NCBI GenBank assembly: GCA_016165875.1
Contig: JABBOT010000004.1
Coordinates: 14,757,672-14,821,671, forward strand
Direction of reading: 5' to 3'
DNA from: Acanthopleura granulata
Taxonomy: Eukaryota > Mollusca > Polyplacophora > Chitonida > Chitonidae
Length of the DNA: 64,000 nt
Part shown: positions 1 through 13,100 of the stretch, one piece after another
Numbering within the stretch: the first letter of the stretch is position 1
How the letters are laid out: the number at the start of each line of letters is the position of its first letter
Translations under genes and position numbers: made by a program
The notes under the pieces: generated by a model
The model's input: the letters and a program-made list of their open reading frames with translations, nothing else
The model's database searches: none
What the model was told of the DNA's origin: nothing

Positions 1-271
1 AATTGGGAATTCTTTTGATCAACTCATTTCTTTTGTCAAAGTGTGGCCGCCTCAGCTTATTATACTTCTGTTCGACTTTGAGGATTTCTTCACTAGCTTT
101 TTCATTCAGAGAATCTATTTCGTTTTGGCACGAATCAATCTCTTCCAAAGCTCTCTGGGTTTCTTTATCGAAGTCGTGGCTGTCATCAGAGAGAGGGTCT
201 TGTGTAGCTAGTTTCTGTTGTTTGGCAGGGGATCCATTATCCGCCGGCTTGGACGGCACAGCAAACGACAT
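1..271 (-). CDS. SET: SET / TAF-I histone chaperone, first coding exon (partial, cut by window edge)
   Basis: The minus strand reads from an ATG at 271 through 90 uninterrupted codons to the window edge, where one base of codon 91 remains. Residues about 38-90 match what I know of the SET/TAF-I/I2PP2A N-terminus: a long acidic and polar helix containing [20 protein letters not shown], then [13 protein letters not shown] and ending ELIKRIPN, just before the expected F-W of the NAP domain. In the family this helix is the dimerisation helix of a nuclear histone chaperone and PP2A inhibitor. The first ~35 residues are divergent, Ser/Pro/Asp-rich and hold a basic KQQK patch, as in other SET leaders. 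Roughly two thirds of the protein (NAP fold and acidic tail) lies outside the window. The edge may or may not coincide with an exon end. It lies head to head with RSBN1. Confidence is high because the match is long and the frame is clean. Confidence 0.9.
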   Translation of the reverse strand, partial: MSFAVPSKPADNGSPAKQQKLATQDPLSDDSHDFDKETQRALEEIDSCQNEIDSLNEKASEEILKVEQKYNKLRRPHFDKRNELIKRIPN

Positions 272-507
272 CTTCCTCTGCTGTGATCAACCCGACTTGT
301 GGACCACAACGTTTGAAAAGTTTGCGAGGATCCAGGATGCAAATACGCACGCGCTTGGGGAATCTCTAGTGTCTTTGTGAAGCCCAACGCCGTTGGACAG
401 TTCCGGCAAATCTCTTTAGTACGGGGCAAATTCCACCAATGAAAGCTCTGGAGACAAAATTTAGATGAAGCACCTGTTTCATCCGGGGATTTTGGAAGTT
501 ACACAAA
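272..507. promoter_or_regulatory. Shared 236-bp spacer between divergent SET and RSBN1 start codons (putative bidirectional promoter)
   Basis: The start codons of SET (minus, 271) and RSBN1 (plus, 508) are separated by only 236 bp, which must hold both 5'UTRs and core promoters unless there are upstream noncoding exons. Part of the spacer (about 345-425) is more GC- and CpG-rich than the surrounding DNA (for example cgcacgcgcttgggg), as expected for a TATA-less CpG-type housekeeping promoter. I see no convincing TATA box. Transcription start sites cannot be placed by eye. Confidence 0.55.
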
Positions 508-1120
508 ATGGCGGAGGAAGGGCCTGTGGATGACAACAGTGACAATATATTCGAAATAATACAGAAGCAGGTCTCCCCGGTAAAGGAAACAGTGAACGCT
601 GAAGAGAAGAAGAATGCTACAGCAGATAGTGAGCCAGAGTGTGTGACAAATATTAAGCAGGAACATTGCTATCGCAATCTCCCAGGCTGGCAAACGTCAC
701 AAACATTGTCGCCTGTTGTTGTTGTTGCGAAGGGCATTGGTAACATCAACAACGCTGTACCATCAACCTTGTCTGCAAGTAGTAAAGCAGGCGAACCACC
801 AACAACACCTGTAATAATACCGGCCAGGACACCCCCTAAACCAGTACCTCAACCATCAGAATCTCCAACAGAGTTTGGGTCTGGTTTGGACATCGGAAAA
901 CGCAAACGAATTCACCACGATTATCGTCGTTTGTCCAGTTCGGGATACTTGGATGATTATGTCGGTGGGGGAAAGGAGAGAAGGTTCTCATCCACGAGTG
1001 AATCCTCAGATGTGGGAACATCACCATCACCAAAATCTCCAAAAGTACAGCCACTCAAAATAAAACTGATCACGAAAACAAAAATGGAGCCGTCAGTTAA
1101 TGGAACTCCAAAACCTAAAG
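508..1120 (+). CDS. RSBN1: RSBN1-like coding exon 1 (disordered N-terminus)
   Basis: Encodes residues 1-204 plus one base of codon 205. It begins [16 protein letters not shown], is rich in Ser, Pro, Thr and Lys, and carries a basic [12 protein letters not shown] segment (residues ~129-140) that could act as a nuclear signal. It contains Ser-Pro clusters (TSPSPKSPK). The donor is aaag|gtaatt at 1120/1121. The split codon G+AT restores an Asp codon that is in the open frame of exon 2, which supports the join. Confidence 0.85.
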
Positions 1121-4100
1121 GTAATTATTACTTTATTTTATGAATTTATTGTAATATGATGTGATGTTGGTGTAATGTGATGTTGAGACTCAGATATGGG
1201 TTGCATTATATGTAGTCCATCTAGATGGGCTCCAGGTGCTATTTTAAAATTCTGATATTCACAACAACACAGAGTCCATCACCCGAACTAATCACCGCAG
1301 AGCTCCAAACTCAAAGTTGATTGATCTACTTTCGATGAGGTCCGTGCTAGTGTCACGCAAACTTACCTATATTCAAACTGAATTGACAGGAATGAAAACT
1401 TTTATGCCCTTCTCAGTTGTATTATAAAGATTTGTATTGCAACCTACAAACAGCAATGACAACATCTTAGTTTCCAAGAAGTTTTCCATACCAGAACTCT
1501 GTTACATTTCAGGACCAAGAGTAGGTTACAAGATTGTTGCCCACAGTGAACCATTTTTCTGAAATCTTCCCAGATCACCATCTCAGACTCAGAGTCTAGC
1601 TTATAATTGTCTCTGAGGTTCCTTTCCCATTGCAAAAGGTCTTTTCGGAATATACAGTTCCCTTTTTTCGCCAAAAACATGTCCCTTTTTACAGCAGCTG
1701 TTACCAAGGAAGAGACCTGTCGGCGAATGTGAGTTCGCCTCTGCCGTTTTTGTGAACAGTGGTATGATCTTCCGCTTTGCTTTATTATTATCATAACTGA
1801 GAACATCATGCATAACTTTGAGCTTACTAAGTGCATATTTAACATATGAGAGGGCTATTATATAGATTTTAAATACTTTTGAGTGCTCCATGAACACAAC
1901 TGCAGCGTCAGAGGTTGTCATCGCTACGCTTTCGCATGTATAAAATGTTAGAAGATTATGTCTTGTACACTGCTATTGGCCAAAATTTCCCTAATTCAAC
2001 CAGTCAAGGAGTTTGGAACAAATTCAGCTGATAGAAGTTGAAATGGAGTGGCCATAATTGTTTCTGAGCAATGAAGATTAAAACTGAATTCATCGTGTTC
2101 CTTGTGGAATGCCTCAGAAGAAAAAATAAACAACCCTGCTGCGCGAGTCCGTGTGGATTCTCGTGGCATGATGCGAGTTTTTGTGTAAATCGATTCCCGG
2201 GTGTTCGTTGAAATTCTAGGCCTGGCATTCTGTATGTGTTTGTGAACAGCACCAAATACACAACTAATTGCTGCTGCCATTCCAGGAAACCTTGATTACA
2301 AAGAATTCCTGGGTAAAGTAGTCTATTCCCATAGTAATCGAGAATGTATGTTGTTCCTGTGAGGATCATGTAGTAGAAAGGTTTCTGATCATGACTTTGG
2401 TTTGGATGCTTCACTGAAAGCAGTGGGCTCATACAGAAAGAACTGCTCTATTATGCCTGTACAAGAGTTTATCCAAATTGCCTGTAATTCATTTGATTAT
2501 CTCAGACGAAACCATTTTATAGCACAGGCACAGTTTAGCTACCTCAGTAAACTCAAAGAAGAGTTCACTTGACAGTCAGGTTATTGTTATGTTAGATTTT
2601 GCAGAGAACTAAAGTTCTATAAGACAAGATGAGGCGCAAGGATTTCAGTGGAATAATGCAAAGGTTTCACCTCACCTACCTTGTAATATTTTACAAATCG
2701 TCTGGTAATTTACAGTGTTCTTATTCGTATCTTATTTGTGTGGTATCACACTGTCTTAATCGTCATTCAACATGCCTTCACTTTTAGATTTGTATCTTAC
2801 CCTGAAGCAGAGCTTAAAGAGTACGTCAGTACTTTAGTGACAGAGATGCTCAGAGTAAAAATTTCATAAACTTCTCAACTTTCTGCTACCATCAAAACTA
2901 TCATGGTCTTGATGCAAACCTCCAGTGATGGCATTGGTGGCGCAATGAAACATCTGGTAACCAGGGGTTTTTCCAGCCAGTTCCTTCATAGAAACTCAAT
3001 TTGAATAAATCAGAAAACTCAATATTTTTCATCATCAATGTAAGTAAAATGTATCTAAAACTCATTTATTGTATCAAAACTAAAGACAAAATTTGTCTAA
3101 AACTCAATTTCCCAATATGTCTCATTGTGGTTTCCACTGTGAGAAAGTGGCTAGAAAAAACCCTCATGGGTAGCATGAGCTAGTCTTCAGGCAGCAACTC
3201 GTAGCCATATTTTGACTGCCTTCTGATTTGTTCCATTGGTTATGCAAAAATATTCCAGGTGTCAAGTTTATGTGTCAATTGCTGATGTGAGTAACCATGA
3301 AAATAGATTTCAGTTGTCCGTATGCTTTGACAGAACTTTGAATATAGTTGATAGTACTCAATGTCCCAGCATTGTTTTATTCCCATGTCAGAAACTGTGT
3401 TGAAAATGAAACAGATCTCGGCTGATGACCATTACACTGTTATTAGGCAAAGGCAGTCCACATATGAGACAGTTTTTGGTAAGCTACAACCTAGGAAATG
3501 TGTCTCTTGTACCTATGATAAAGAATGGTATATCGGTTGTATAATTGATAGCAGTGATGTATTTACTAACTTCATGCTGTGAACATTAATTTGACTTCTG
3601 TCATGGCCTTCTAATACTCATAAATATGCATGTCGAGTATCTTCAAAATATAATCTGCCTTGTCTCCGCAAAAGAAATGCAAGGACGGAGTGCAAGATCA
3701 TCTAAGCTTTCCCCTTAGTACGCTGCCCTAATTCAAAAGAAGTGGCCATTATTTATCTGATATATACTGCTCTACTTGATTGAGTACAGCAATTGTAATT
3801 GATGTGGCTTGTGACAGCCCCTTTATGTTTACAGGGGAATTTTAGGACAAGTGGTATCATGAAACTTTCTTATTCTTATTTCACCGACTTCATCAGAATA
3901 AACAAAAGTTACTTGTCATTAGATTGAAAATTATAGTTATTCTGTACAATTTTAATATCCTTGCATTTAATATTAATATGAAATCTGATACCATTAACCA
4001 TACTTTGTCATTACAGTTTCATTTAAACATGTTTATGTCTCAAAGAGATGAGTTACTGGTCAAAGCTATTAATATGAAATCTGATACCATTAACCATACT

Positions 4101-7100
4101 TTGTCATTACAGTTTCATTTAAACATGTTTATGTCTCAAAGAGATGAGTTACTGGTCAAAGCTATTAATATGAAATCTGATACCATTAACCATACTTTGT
4201 CATTACAGTTTCATTTAAACATGTTTATGTCTCAAAGAGATGAGTTACTGGTCAGAGCTTACCTACAGGCTTCTTAACAACATTCAAGCCTGCAAATAGG
4301 TACCTGACACATTTGAAAACACCCCTTTGGACAAAGTGGTATGACTATGTTTGTTATGTTATTATATGGTACTTGACAAAGTTCACACCACTGGATCATA
4401 CCAGTTACAACAAAGGGGTGTTTCAAAATTGTCAGCCACCTGTTTGCAGGCTTTGCAGGAATCCAGTATAATTATCCCTCTCTGTAGCAGTCCTTGATCT
4501 CACAGGGTACCTGGAAATTCAATTTTTCTCTTCTGCACATGACATATTTCAGATGTCCATAACCCCAATAGGAACAGAGATAGACTAATTCTGATGACAG
4601 ATTCTGGTTAATTAGGTACCAGTTTCTTCAGGTATCAATTGTAGGCTCTATACAAGGATTCACTGGCAAGATATTTATCTTCAAAACCACCTTCCAAATT
4701 AACACAGGTGATTCGAGAGTGCAAAAATTGGGTGTGACCTCTGATTTTTTGAGGCCCATATCTCAGAAACTATTTGGAGGTGACGGCTAACAGTTTAGAC
4801 GTCTCCATTACTGGTGTTGTGCTACTTTCAGGGCAACAGGTACATGTATGCATGATTGGAGTAGTCCATCTTGATGAATTCATGTAATTCTGTCCATCCT
4901 GAGACCATGGTCTAAGGGTGGCTTATATTTACTGATATCTGGGGACCACTGGCCGCCCTTAGCCCGAGAGCTATATGGATCCGATTTCAGGATAATGCTA
5001 CCCCCTCATTCAATTCCGCTGCATACACTTTAGATTCTTCCTGAATACACCTGAAGCACCTTAACTCCAAAAGCTGAATTATTTGCGCACGTTTTGCCTC
5101 CATCGGTTCATGGCATTACCTTACACTTTCAAGTAAATCTTCTCCGAAGTTGAAAAAATGGTCAGCCTGCAAATGCTGCCATTTGCCAAGAGGCACCCAT
5201 GTGCAGCAGCAGCTGACCTTTCCCTGACATCATATAATGAAATTTGCATCCATACTAAGCAAATCTGCGTCTTAAATCAATTTGCATAAAGGTCAGAGAA
5301 TGTCTTGGTGAACATAATTTATCTCAGTTATACCCGGTTCATTCATGTATGGGTTCATTTTGCACGAATTTTCATAACGCCGAGTGTCTCCACATTAAGT
5401 CAGCCATTCTTAAAGACCAATATTTTAACCCGGAAGGCTACTTGGCTATAATTCTGAGATATGTCACAACACTGAATCCATCGACCAAGCTCAAAGAAAG
5501 CACCTCAGATTTCCAAACTTGAAGTCAATCCACACAAGTTGCAGTTCACCTCACCTCGTTCACTCATTTCTGTGTCATTTTCCAGTTAAATCTTCAATAA
5601 TATCTTCTGAATTTACTACCCTGACCAATGAAAGTAATTAACTTGCTCGAAAATATATGGAAGGCTATGATGTTTTCATTGCCATCTGTAGGCACAGCTG
5701 CAAACTGCGTATTAGAACTGAGGAGGACAAAAAAAAATTTCTTTTTTAAACACAGGTAAACACAGACCTTGCTGAGAGCATTTCCATTGACTTCGAGTTC
5801 GAAACTCTTTGGCGATTTTTTTGGCATTTTTTCGGTGTTGTAATGAATGTCACTATTTTAAAGTAACCCGCTCAGTGCATCTCTTGAAGGACAATTAACA
5901 AAAAAGAAGGATAGAAAAGAGAGGTATTCCTGTGTATTAATAATGAAGTTGGAAATATTACAGAATAAGTTTTCTGTGCATTAAATTACTAGCGGTGGTT
6001 ATTCGTAATTTTTAAGTGATGTCATAGCAGGTTTGATCTAATCTACAGCATTGTCTTCAGTCATGTGGCTAGGCTACTGGGTACTGGAGGTGAAAACAAA
6101 GCAAATTTTAACCAGACGAGATAGGCTTTGAGTAAGACTTTTCCATGAAAAATAAAGCTTTTGGACAATAAATTTTTCTGGACAAGTAATCAGAATTTGT
6201 TTAGCTTTCAAATATAACAGTTTCAGTGACCTGCATTTCATTAAAGCGTAAAACTTGGCAAAAATCAGCATTTCGCCCAATGTTATAAATTTGTCTTCTT
6301 CGGCTCCTTGCGAAGTACCTGAATGCTCCAAACTACCAATAGTATTGTATATGATTCAGACTAAGTGTACAAATTATTTACTGGAATCAAATTCTGCACA
6401 AAGTGTTTCAAGATGTTGGATCTCATCAGTGAAGTTCTCAGGGACATCCTGAAAAAAAAAATTTTTGGTGGGTGTAAGTCAGCCTAATCACAAAAGATAG
6501 GATTGGTTGGTAGGGAATTGTTTCCTTTTTTTTTTTTTGCTAATGGCTCATGAAAAGGAGGATGATTTTAATGGATTTAACATGCAAAGATAAGGGTTCA
6601 TAATATCAATGAAAACTTTTGAGTAGGGCCCCTTGTTTTGAAGCTTGTGCACGTTGAGTGAGCAAATTTTTAAAGATGGCCTTATGAAACGTGCATATCG
6701 CCTTGGTGGCCTGATGATTAGACCGTCTGCCTCAGGACCGTGAGTTCCAAGATCAAACCAGGCTAGGGTCATCTCAAAAACTTTAAAAATGGTACTTGTT
6801 GCTGCCTCGCTTGGAGCTCCGCGCTGAAAGGTTAGAGCAAGGAAACAGGACTTGTCAGCCCGGTGTCAATATGATGTGGGTGGGGTGTCGTCTGTAGTGT
6901 CTTTGGCATGACATTCCAGTGGTGGCAACACTTTGGGGGCATGGACTTCCCCGGCCTCAAGAAGTCAGAGTATATATACATTTTAAGGATTCCTTCTCAT
7001 CATATGACTGAAAGATGCTTTGTCTGCCCTGCAAACAGTAGATGTGGTTTCAGTCCCGAATCTAGTCAGACCTAAGACTGTACCATCGCTATTATGAGAA

Positions 7101-10100
7101 TTGGCTAGTCCGGCAACTATACTGTGACTAAGTCAGGCCTTTGGCATGGTGCCAGAGTGAGACAGGCTAGGGATTATCAGGAGTGAAAATGAACAAAATG
7201 ATACTGTACGTAGAATCTAACCACAATCTAAGAGACGGTCAGAATGGCACTAGCGAGCTCTTCAGTTGTATGTATGAGGCTACTTTTCAGCCCTGAGCCA
7301 TAGGGCATTCCGGGCATTCTAGCCACAGCATTCAACATTTGTTAAGTAGTTTATGAGTGAATATTTTTCATGTCTGAGCAGAAAATCTGTCGTTGCGTGT
7401 CTTTGTGTTGTAAGGAGATTGCATATCGTAAAATCAGAACGTTTGCTGAGTCACTCTCAAAGTTGACAGTCTTTTCAAAATATGGATCACACTCCCTAAT
7501 TTGTCAAAAGTGCCACCATCCACACTTACTGAGAGTGCATTAGCGATAATTCATCTGCTTAAAGTTCGAACTTTTTGCCATGAAGTATGCAGCACTGAGA
7601 TTACCATTGCAAATTTTACCATTTCACCATTGCACTGTATGAATTGTCCTAATATAGGTAAAGAAAAAACACTGCATCTACGGGTAGATGTAAAAGTCAG
7701 AAGATTAAAGTGAACTTAAAATCAGTCATTAAACTTGAATTAATTCCCAAAGAAGTTTTCCAGAGGAATTCTAAAAATATTTAAGAAGTTCCACAATATT
7801 TATTAAAGTGAAAGACAACACATGTTCTTAGCTGAGGTTGTGGAAAAGGTTGGATAATAATGTGCTTATTTCAGTTAAGGTTTCCTTCTAAAAACTACTG
7901 CAATAGCGGAAATTGGCATTTGACCCTGCTCCGTCGGCCTGCTTGAAACGCAGCCATTCTTTGTGGGCTATGACGTAATTGTTCCTAATGACGAACACTC
8001 TTGTCACCTGAGACCGTAGTAAACTGCAAGTGTTGTGGTTGAAACTTAAGTATATATGTAAATTTATAACATGAAATGATCAAGAAATTTACTCCTGCCA
8101 CAACACAAAGGTCTGGAAAAACTTAACAGTGTTGTTCACACATGTACTTGTTATAATTAAAACATTTAAACAGTGTGCTGTCCCTCTGTTATTAAATGCT
8201 ACATTGACGGACAACTCAGAACATTCACGTCACAGCTAATAAACAGCTGATATCTCCTAGCCATCTGATTGGCCAATCTCTCATAAACCTAAAAGGATGG
8301 GCGCCTTCAGATCCCAGTCAGCAGCACAATACTCCATACTTCAAACAAAGATAATTCAGCAAGTTTTTTTACATTTTTTTTTACATTCAAGAAAGAATTT
8401 TATAATCTTTTTAATGAACAGTACCAGAGTCATGAGCTGTCTTTTACTTTAATACAATAAGTTGTAAATAATTGTTGCTACCTCACCACTCATTTTGCCA
8501 TGTTAGCCATCTGAAATGGCATCATATTACCTCAAAGCCCCCCTGCACTAATGGTAATAAACAACACTGCACAGAACTAAGATTACATGCGAGTGTGTCT
8601 AACCAGGAAAAAAAAGATGTTTGAGGAAAAGTAGAAACTAAAACGCCCGGCACCCAAATTAAGAGTTTCAGCTCTGTTTTGTTTTCAAAGGGCTTGATTG
8701 TCTTCATGGGTACAGTGTCTTTCAGTGGTCCTTTGTACTTTGGTTTTTGGCCACATAAGTGTCAACATTAGCTGCCTGTGGACATCAGAGAATATCCCAA
8801 ACACAGCAGGGTATTTGGAACAGATTATTTTCTGCCAATATTGGGAAGACATTTTCTGTATAAATATGGCTTTGCTGTCTGTTCAGGAAAATGTTTGGCC
8901 AAAATTTTCTCATTCTCGGGCAATGGCTGTCCTGAGGCAGTTTTGTAGCCATCTCGCCCAGACAAATCGCTGCAGCCTCCTGCCCATCGCATAAGCATTG
9001 TTACACATGCACTTGATCTGAATTCCTTGTAAATCAGTGACTGTCCAGTTGGACCAAAATTTTTCACACCTAAAATAACCTCACATTCCAATTTTTTGCT
9101 CCAATATCTGTGTCTGCCATAACAATGACCACTAACAATCAAGAACTTAGGTTATGTGACATTGCAGCCAAAGTATCGCAAGACTTTTTCAGGGCTGTTG
9201 ATTGGCCAAGTCCGTCGGGGCTTCCACAACATGGCTACGCAGAGAGAAGTGTCCAATAATGCCCTATTCGCCAAGGTGAATTCCATCTTCTCAGCTTTTA
9301 CAGTGCAGTTGAAATTTTTGCATATTTTTGTCATGCCTTTAGCTTATTTCTATTATGGCAGACTTTAGGTTCACATTAATTTGTATGTATTTCTCTGGCT
9401 CTAAAAATGGTTGTGGAGAGTTTATTTTTGCCGAGATAATTGCACCTCAGCAATTGTTTTGTTTTGCAATATTCCTGATTCTCTGGACTGGTGTTTATAG
9501 TACAGTTACAATCTATATATCTACAGTTCCATATCAAGGTTAGAACACCAATATGTTTAGTACGGCTTTTACTGCTCACAAAACGATGAACAGAAATTTA
9601 GAGTGTCTGCAAAAAAATTATGGTTCTTCACCCATGGTATAGGTGTGTAATTATATTCTTTTGAAGCCTCTGTCTCAAAGGTGATTACAGTGTCCCTGAT
9701 ATAAAGCTGTTACATAACAAAATTCTTGTGGTAAGCATTTTGTCATCTGCTGATGACAAAGCGCTTCCGGTGCTCGGTTTCCACCCACCACAATGCTGGT
9801 CACCATCACATGGATGCATTGTTATGGCGAATGGCTGAACGCATTGACTTAACGGTTTCACAAAATTGAAGTTAGCCAACCTAGAATCGGTTACCGTAAA
9901 AACAAAATCCTTCCCTGTGAAGTTTTAATGATAACGAAAGACAAGGGGAGAATGGCTCTTTTCGGCACGTTAGTATTTCTGTGATGGTTATTTTATTTGA
10001 GCGTATGGCGGATGCCCGTGGCTAGTGAAACAGCCCTCACCTATAGGCGTCCTTACCCTAAGGAAGTCCAATATTACAGAGTGTTTGCACCTAGCCGAGA

Positions 10101-13100
10101 CAATGAATGCACGCTAACAAGGTACGAAGGTCTCGAGTGAGAGACTGCCGGCTTGATGGTGGAAGCCTGTTGTTACAGCTGTAAGGTGGGCCTTACGTGG
10201 CTTGGACAATGTAAACAAGTGAAGAAAATTGTCCGCCAAAAATATACAAATATCGAGTACAAGCTTATGTTGTGGATGAAGGTGTTGAGAATGAGGCAGA
10301 GGACTTAAGGGAAGTTCTTCTAGTCTTGAAAATTTTGCCTGTAAATCGCAGTTGCTCAAGGCATGGTAGAAACTGGGTTCAGGTTTACTAGAAGGGACAA
10401 TGGGACAGAAGTAATGTGTGAATAAAATTGTTACAGAAATTCCTGGCTTTTCCTATTTACATGCTACTAATGCAGTGCTTTCTAAGTATAGAAATATCAT
10501 CATAATTCTTTTATTCAGATTTGAGAACATTTATTCTGTCTGATTCTCTGAAAGTACATTTACACTGAGGAAACCTACAGGTTTCCATAATTGCACTTTA
10601 CGCAACCGAAAACAGGTTATCATACTGTTTCATCTTAAATTTGCAAAACCAGTTTTGGGTTACCATAACTAATATTACATAGCACCTCTGCTGTAAAATA
10701 TTACAGTGTCAAACACCAATAAATGCATAAACATTATGTTGAAGTAAAAAGATATGTTTTAGGTTGCCAATCATAATGCAATAGATTATTTGAAGTAAGA
10801 TAAAATAGGTTTGTGAACAACACAACTTCCTGCTTATGCGCAAGAACAACCAGATAAGGAAGTTGTAGATTTCCTTTCTCTCACTACCTGGGGAATCTTT
10901 GTAATGATTGTTCATTTGCACAGTCTAACTCTCTGAGAAGATCATTTGTCTTTCAAGTAAGAAAATTTAACAATGAGGAATCACCACAACTTCTGTAGAG
11001 AATGTTAAGTCTGTGTTTCATCTACCTGGTGGCAAAGATGTGTACAAGGCTAGTTGTTATTTTGGAAATTTTGGCTGCCTGCAAAATTCTGGGCTGCAAG
11101 GTTTGTTGGGGTCAGAGTAATTCAACATCAGCCTGAAAAATGGGAGAAAATCAATTTTTTCTGAAATTTATGTATTGGGAGAAGTAAAGCAGATTTAAAT
11201 GTGCTCTGACTCGGTTTATTCTGTTGGACAGAATTGCAGAAATTTTTTCATGGTGACCCATGTAAATTATCCCTGTTGTAAAAAAATTTTTGAATTTTTT
11301 TTTTTTTGTCAAATTGAAAATTTTTAAAGAGGAAAAAAATTCTGTCAAAAACTCTATGAAAATTTTAAAGTAGACCTTTTAGAGGGTTGATTGGTTTAAA
11401 CTCTTTGTGTTTATTAATGGCTTGATATTGTGTCTATTAAATCTATAACGTGTCTAATATTTGCCCATTGGATGTTTCAGATGTGACAAAACTGCCTAAA
11501 GGCAGTAGTGGGTCATCCACAGAGCAAGAGAAGAGGTCCTCTAGGAAGAGAGACCTAATGAAGGACAGATGTAGCGACACACCTACAAAGTCCAGGCGGC
11601 TGGAGCATGAGGACGGAGTAAGGAGTGCTACAACCAAGTCTAGTTCAGCCCCTCAGAGTGGAGAACAGCAGAAGTCTTCGGGTAGTCATAGTTCCAAATT
11701 CAGACCCAAAGATTCCAGTAAACTGACATCAAAGGACACCAAACCTGCTCCGTATATAAAAATAACACTTGATTCAAGTGCTAAACCATCCCAACCATTT
11801 CATGAGAATATTGTGAAGACCCTTCATATAGTCACTGACAAAGACAGCTCTAAAGAACTTAAACAGAATAACTCTTCTTCAGCAGGAAGAGCTGACAAAG
11901 TTTCTGCAAGGTCTGATAGTGAGGACCGAAATGATTGCACATCGAAGGAATCCATGTCGGACGAATCTGGATCATGCAGTAGGGAAGCGATGTCAGAGTC
12001 AACTGTTGAATATCCAAGCCAGGAGTTAACAGAGGTTACAGGAATCTCGACAAATACTACACACCAGGGAGAGGTTAACTCTAAACCAGTGGAGGAGAAA
12101 GTTCACAGGCATAAACATAAGCACAAACATAAGCATCATCATCACAGTCACCATCACCACCATCACAAGGACAAGAAACAGTCTTCTTGCAGTTCGTCAA
12201 AGTCTAGCAAGTCTGGTGAGCCTGTGGAAGGACACGGTGGGGGCACCGCCCTGGGTCACTCAGATTCCAACTCGAACTCTTTGAGCAGCACTTCATCACA
12301 GACAATGTCCAAGTCATCCTGTGAGCAGGTGTCACCCTCAGGCTCCAAGCCCTCAAAGGCAGCAAAATCTGATCTCGCTCTGAGTTTGGTGAGGCTGGAG
12401 GTTCACTCCCAGCCATCACCAACTAAGCTCAAGCTTCAGAGACACACTCCACTCAGCACAGAGGCTGGGATGCCAAGGAAGGGAGGCCACTCCTCTTCCC
12501 ACCAGTCCTCAGAGTCCCCACAGAAATCTCATTCCTCACACAGTAAATCGTCCAGCAAGAAGAGCAAACACTTGGTGAACTGTGGCACACAGGTGAGTGT
12601 AAAACGAAAGACTGACACCAAAGGTGTCCAGTTTCCAGAGTCCCAGAAAGAGTTACATCCTTTTGAAAAGTTGAAAGCATCCTTAAAAGGCAGCACAAAA
12701 TCTCCTCAAAAAGAACAAGGAAGTCCCCACAAATCAGAGCATCATAGCAAGCATAGGATTTCACGATCCACACAAACTCGCAAAGAAGTGTTTGACACTA
12801 AAGGCAGTCAGCTGAAAGTGGCCGGTGCAGTGTCTGAACTTGACTATAGGATGAAAAACCTAAATGGTCCTGGTTTTCAGCCGAGGAGTAAAACTTCCAA
12901 GTACAAGCACTTAATGCATATTGAATATTACCCTAATGGTGGTGCCAGTGTGGTTCACAGCTATAAAGATGAATTGTCTAAACTCTCAGAGACAGAGTTG
13001 GCAGAGTTTGTGGATGATTACTTTGACGAGGTGTATGGAGAGCCTGTGGAGGGTTCATCCAATCATGTCATGGGCATCATCCATGGAGCTGTCGTTGAAA

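Larger units (their letters stand above)
1121..11480 (+). other. RSBN1 intron 1 (10.4 kb, repeat-bearing, no other gene seen)
   Basis: Bounded by gtaatt at 1121 and a gatgtttcag acceptor ending at 11480. Apart from the 96-bp triplication, the hairpin element and the SINE listed separately, I see only AT-rich sequence with short chance ORFs and homopolymer runs (for example poly-T near 6530 and 11310). No nested gene is supported. The segments near 1240-1400 and 5440-5560 resemble each other and may be old copies of one dispersed repeat. Confidence 0.7.

Noticed and set aside
3..380. Plus-strand 125-codon ORF at the left end
   Set aside because: It is antisense to the SET coding exon, whose minus-strand translation clearly matches the SET family.
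3924..4277. 117-codon ORF with three identical 32-residue repeats
   Set aside because: Produced by the 96-bp tandem repeat within intron 1. No splice or conservation support.
6700..6765. tRNA gene
   Set aside because: A- and B-box-like words are present but the cloverleaf is not sustained and a SINE body follows. The same applies to the heads at 23.67, 35.35 and 61.9 kb.
9152..9580. Overlapping 60-70-codon ORFs on both strands
   Set aside because: No splice sites, family similarity or codon bias; within RSBN1 intron 1.
10571..10584. Perfect palindrome aaacctacaggttt-type
   Set aside because: Only 14 bp. Expected by chance in a window of this size and has no associated structure.
11450..11480. 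ATG at 11450 as start of the long RSBN1 ORF
   Set aside because: It lies upstream of the gatgtttcag acceptor. Exon 1 at 508-1120 joins in frame and supplies the true start.
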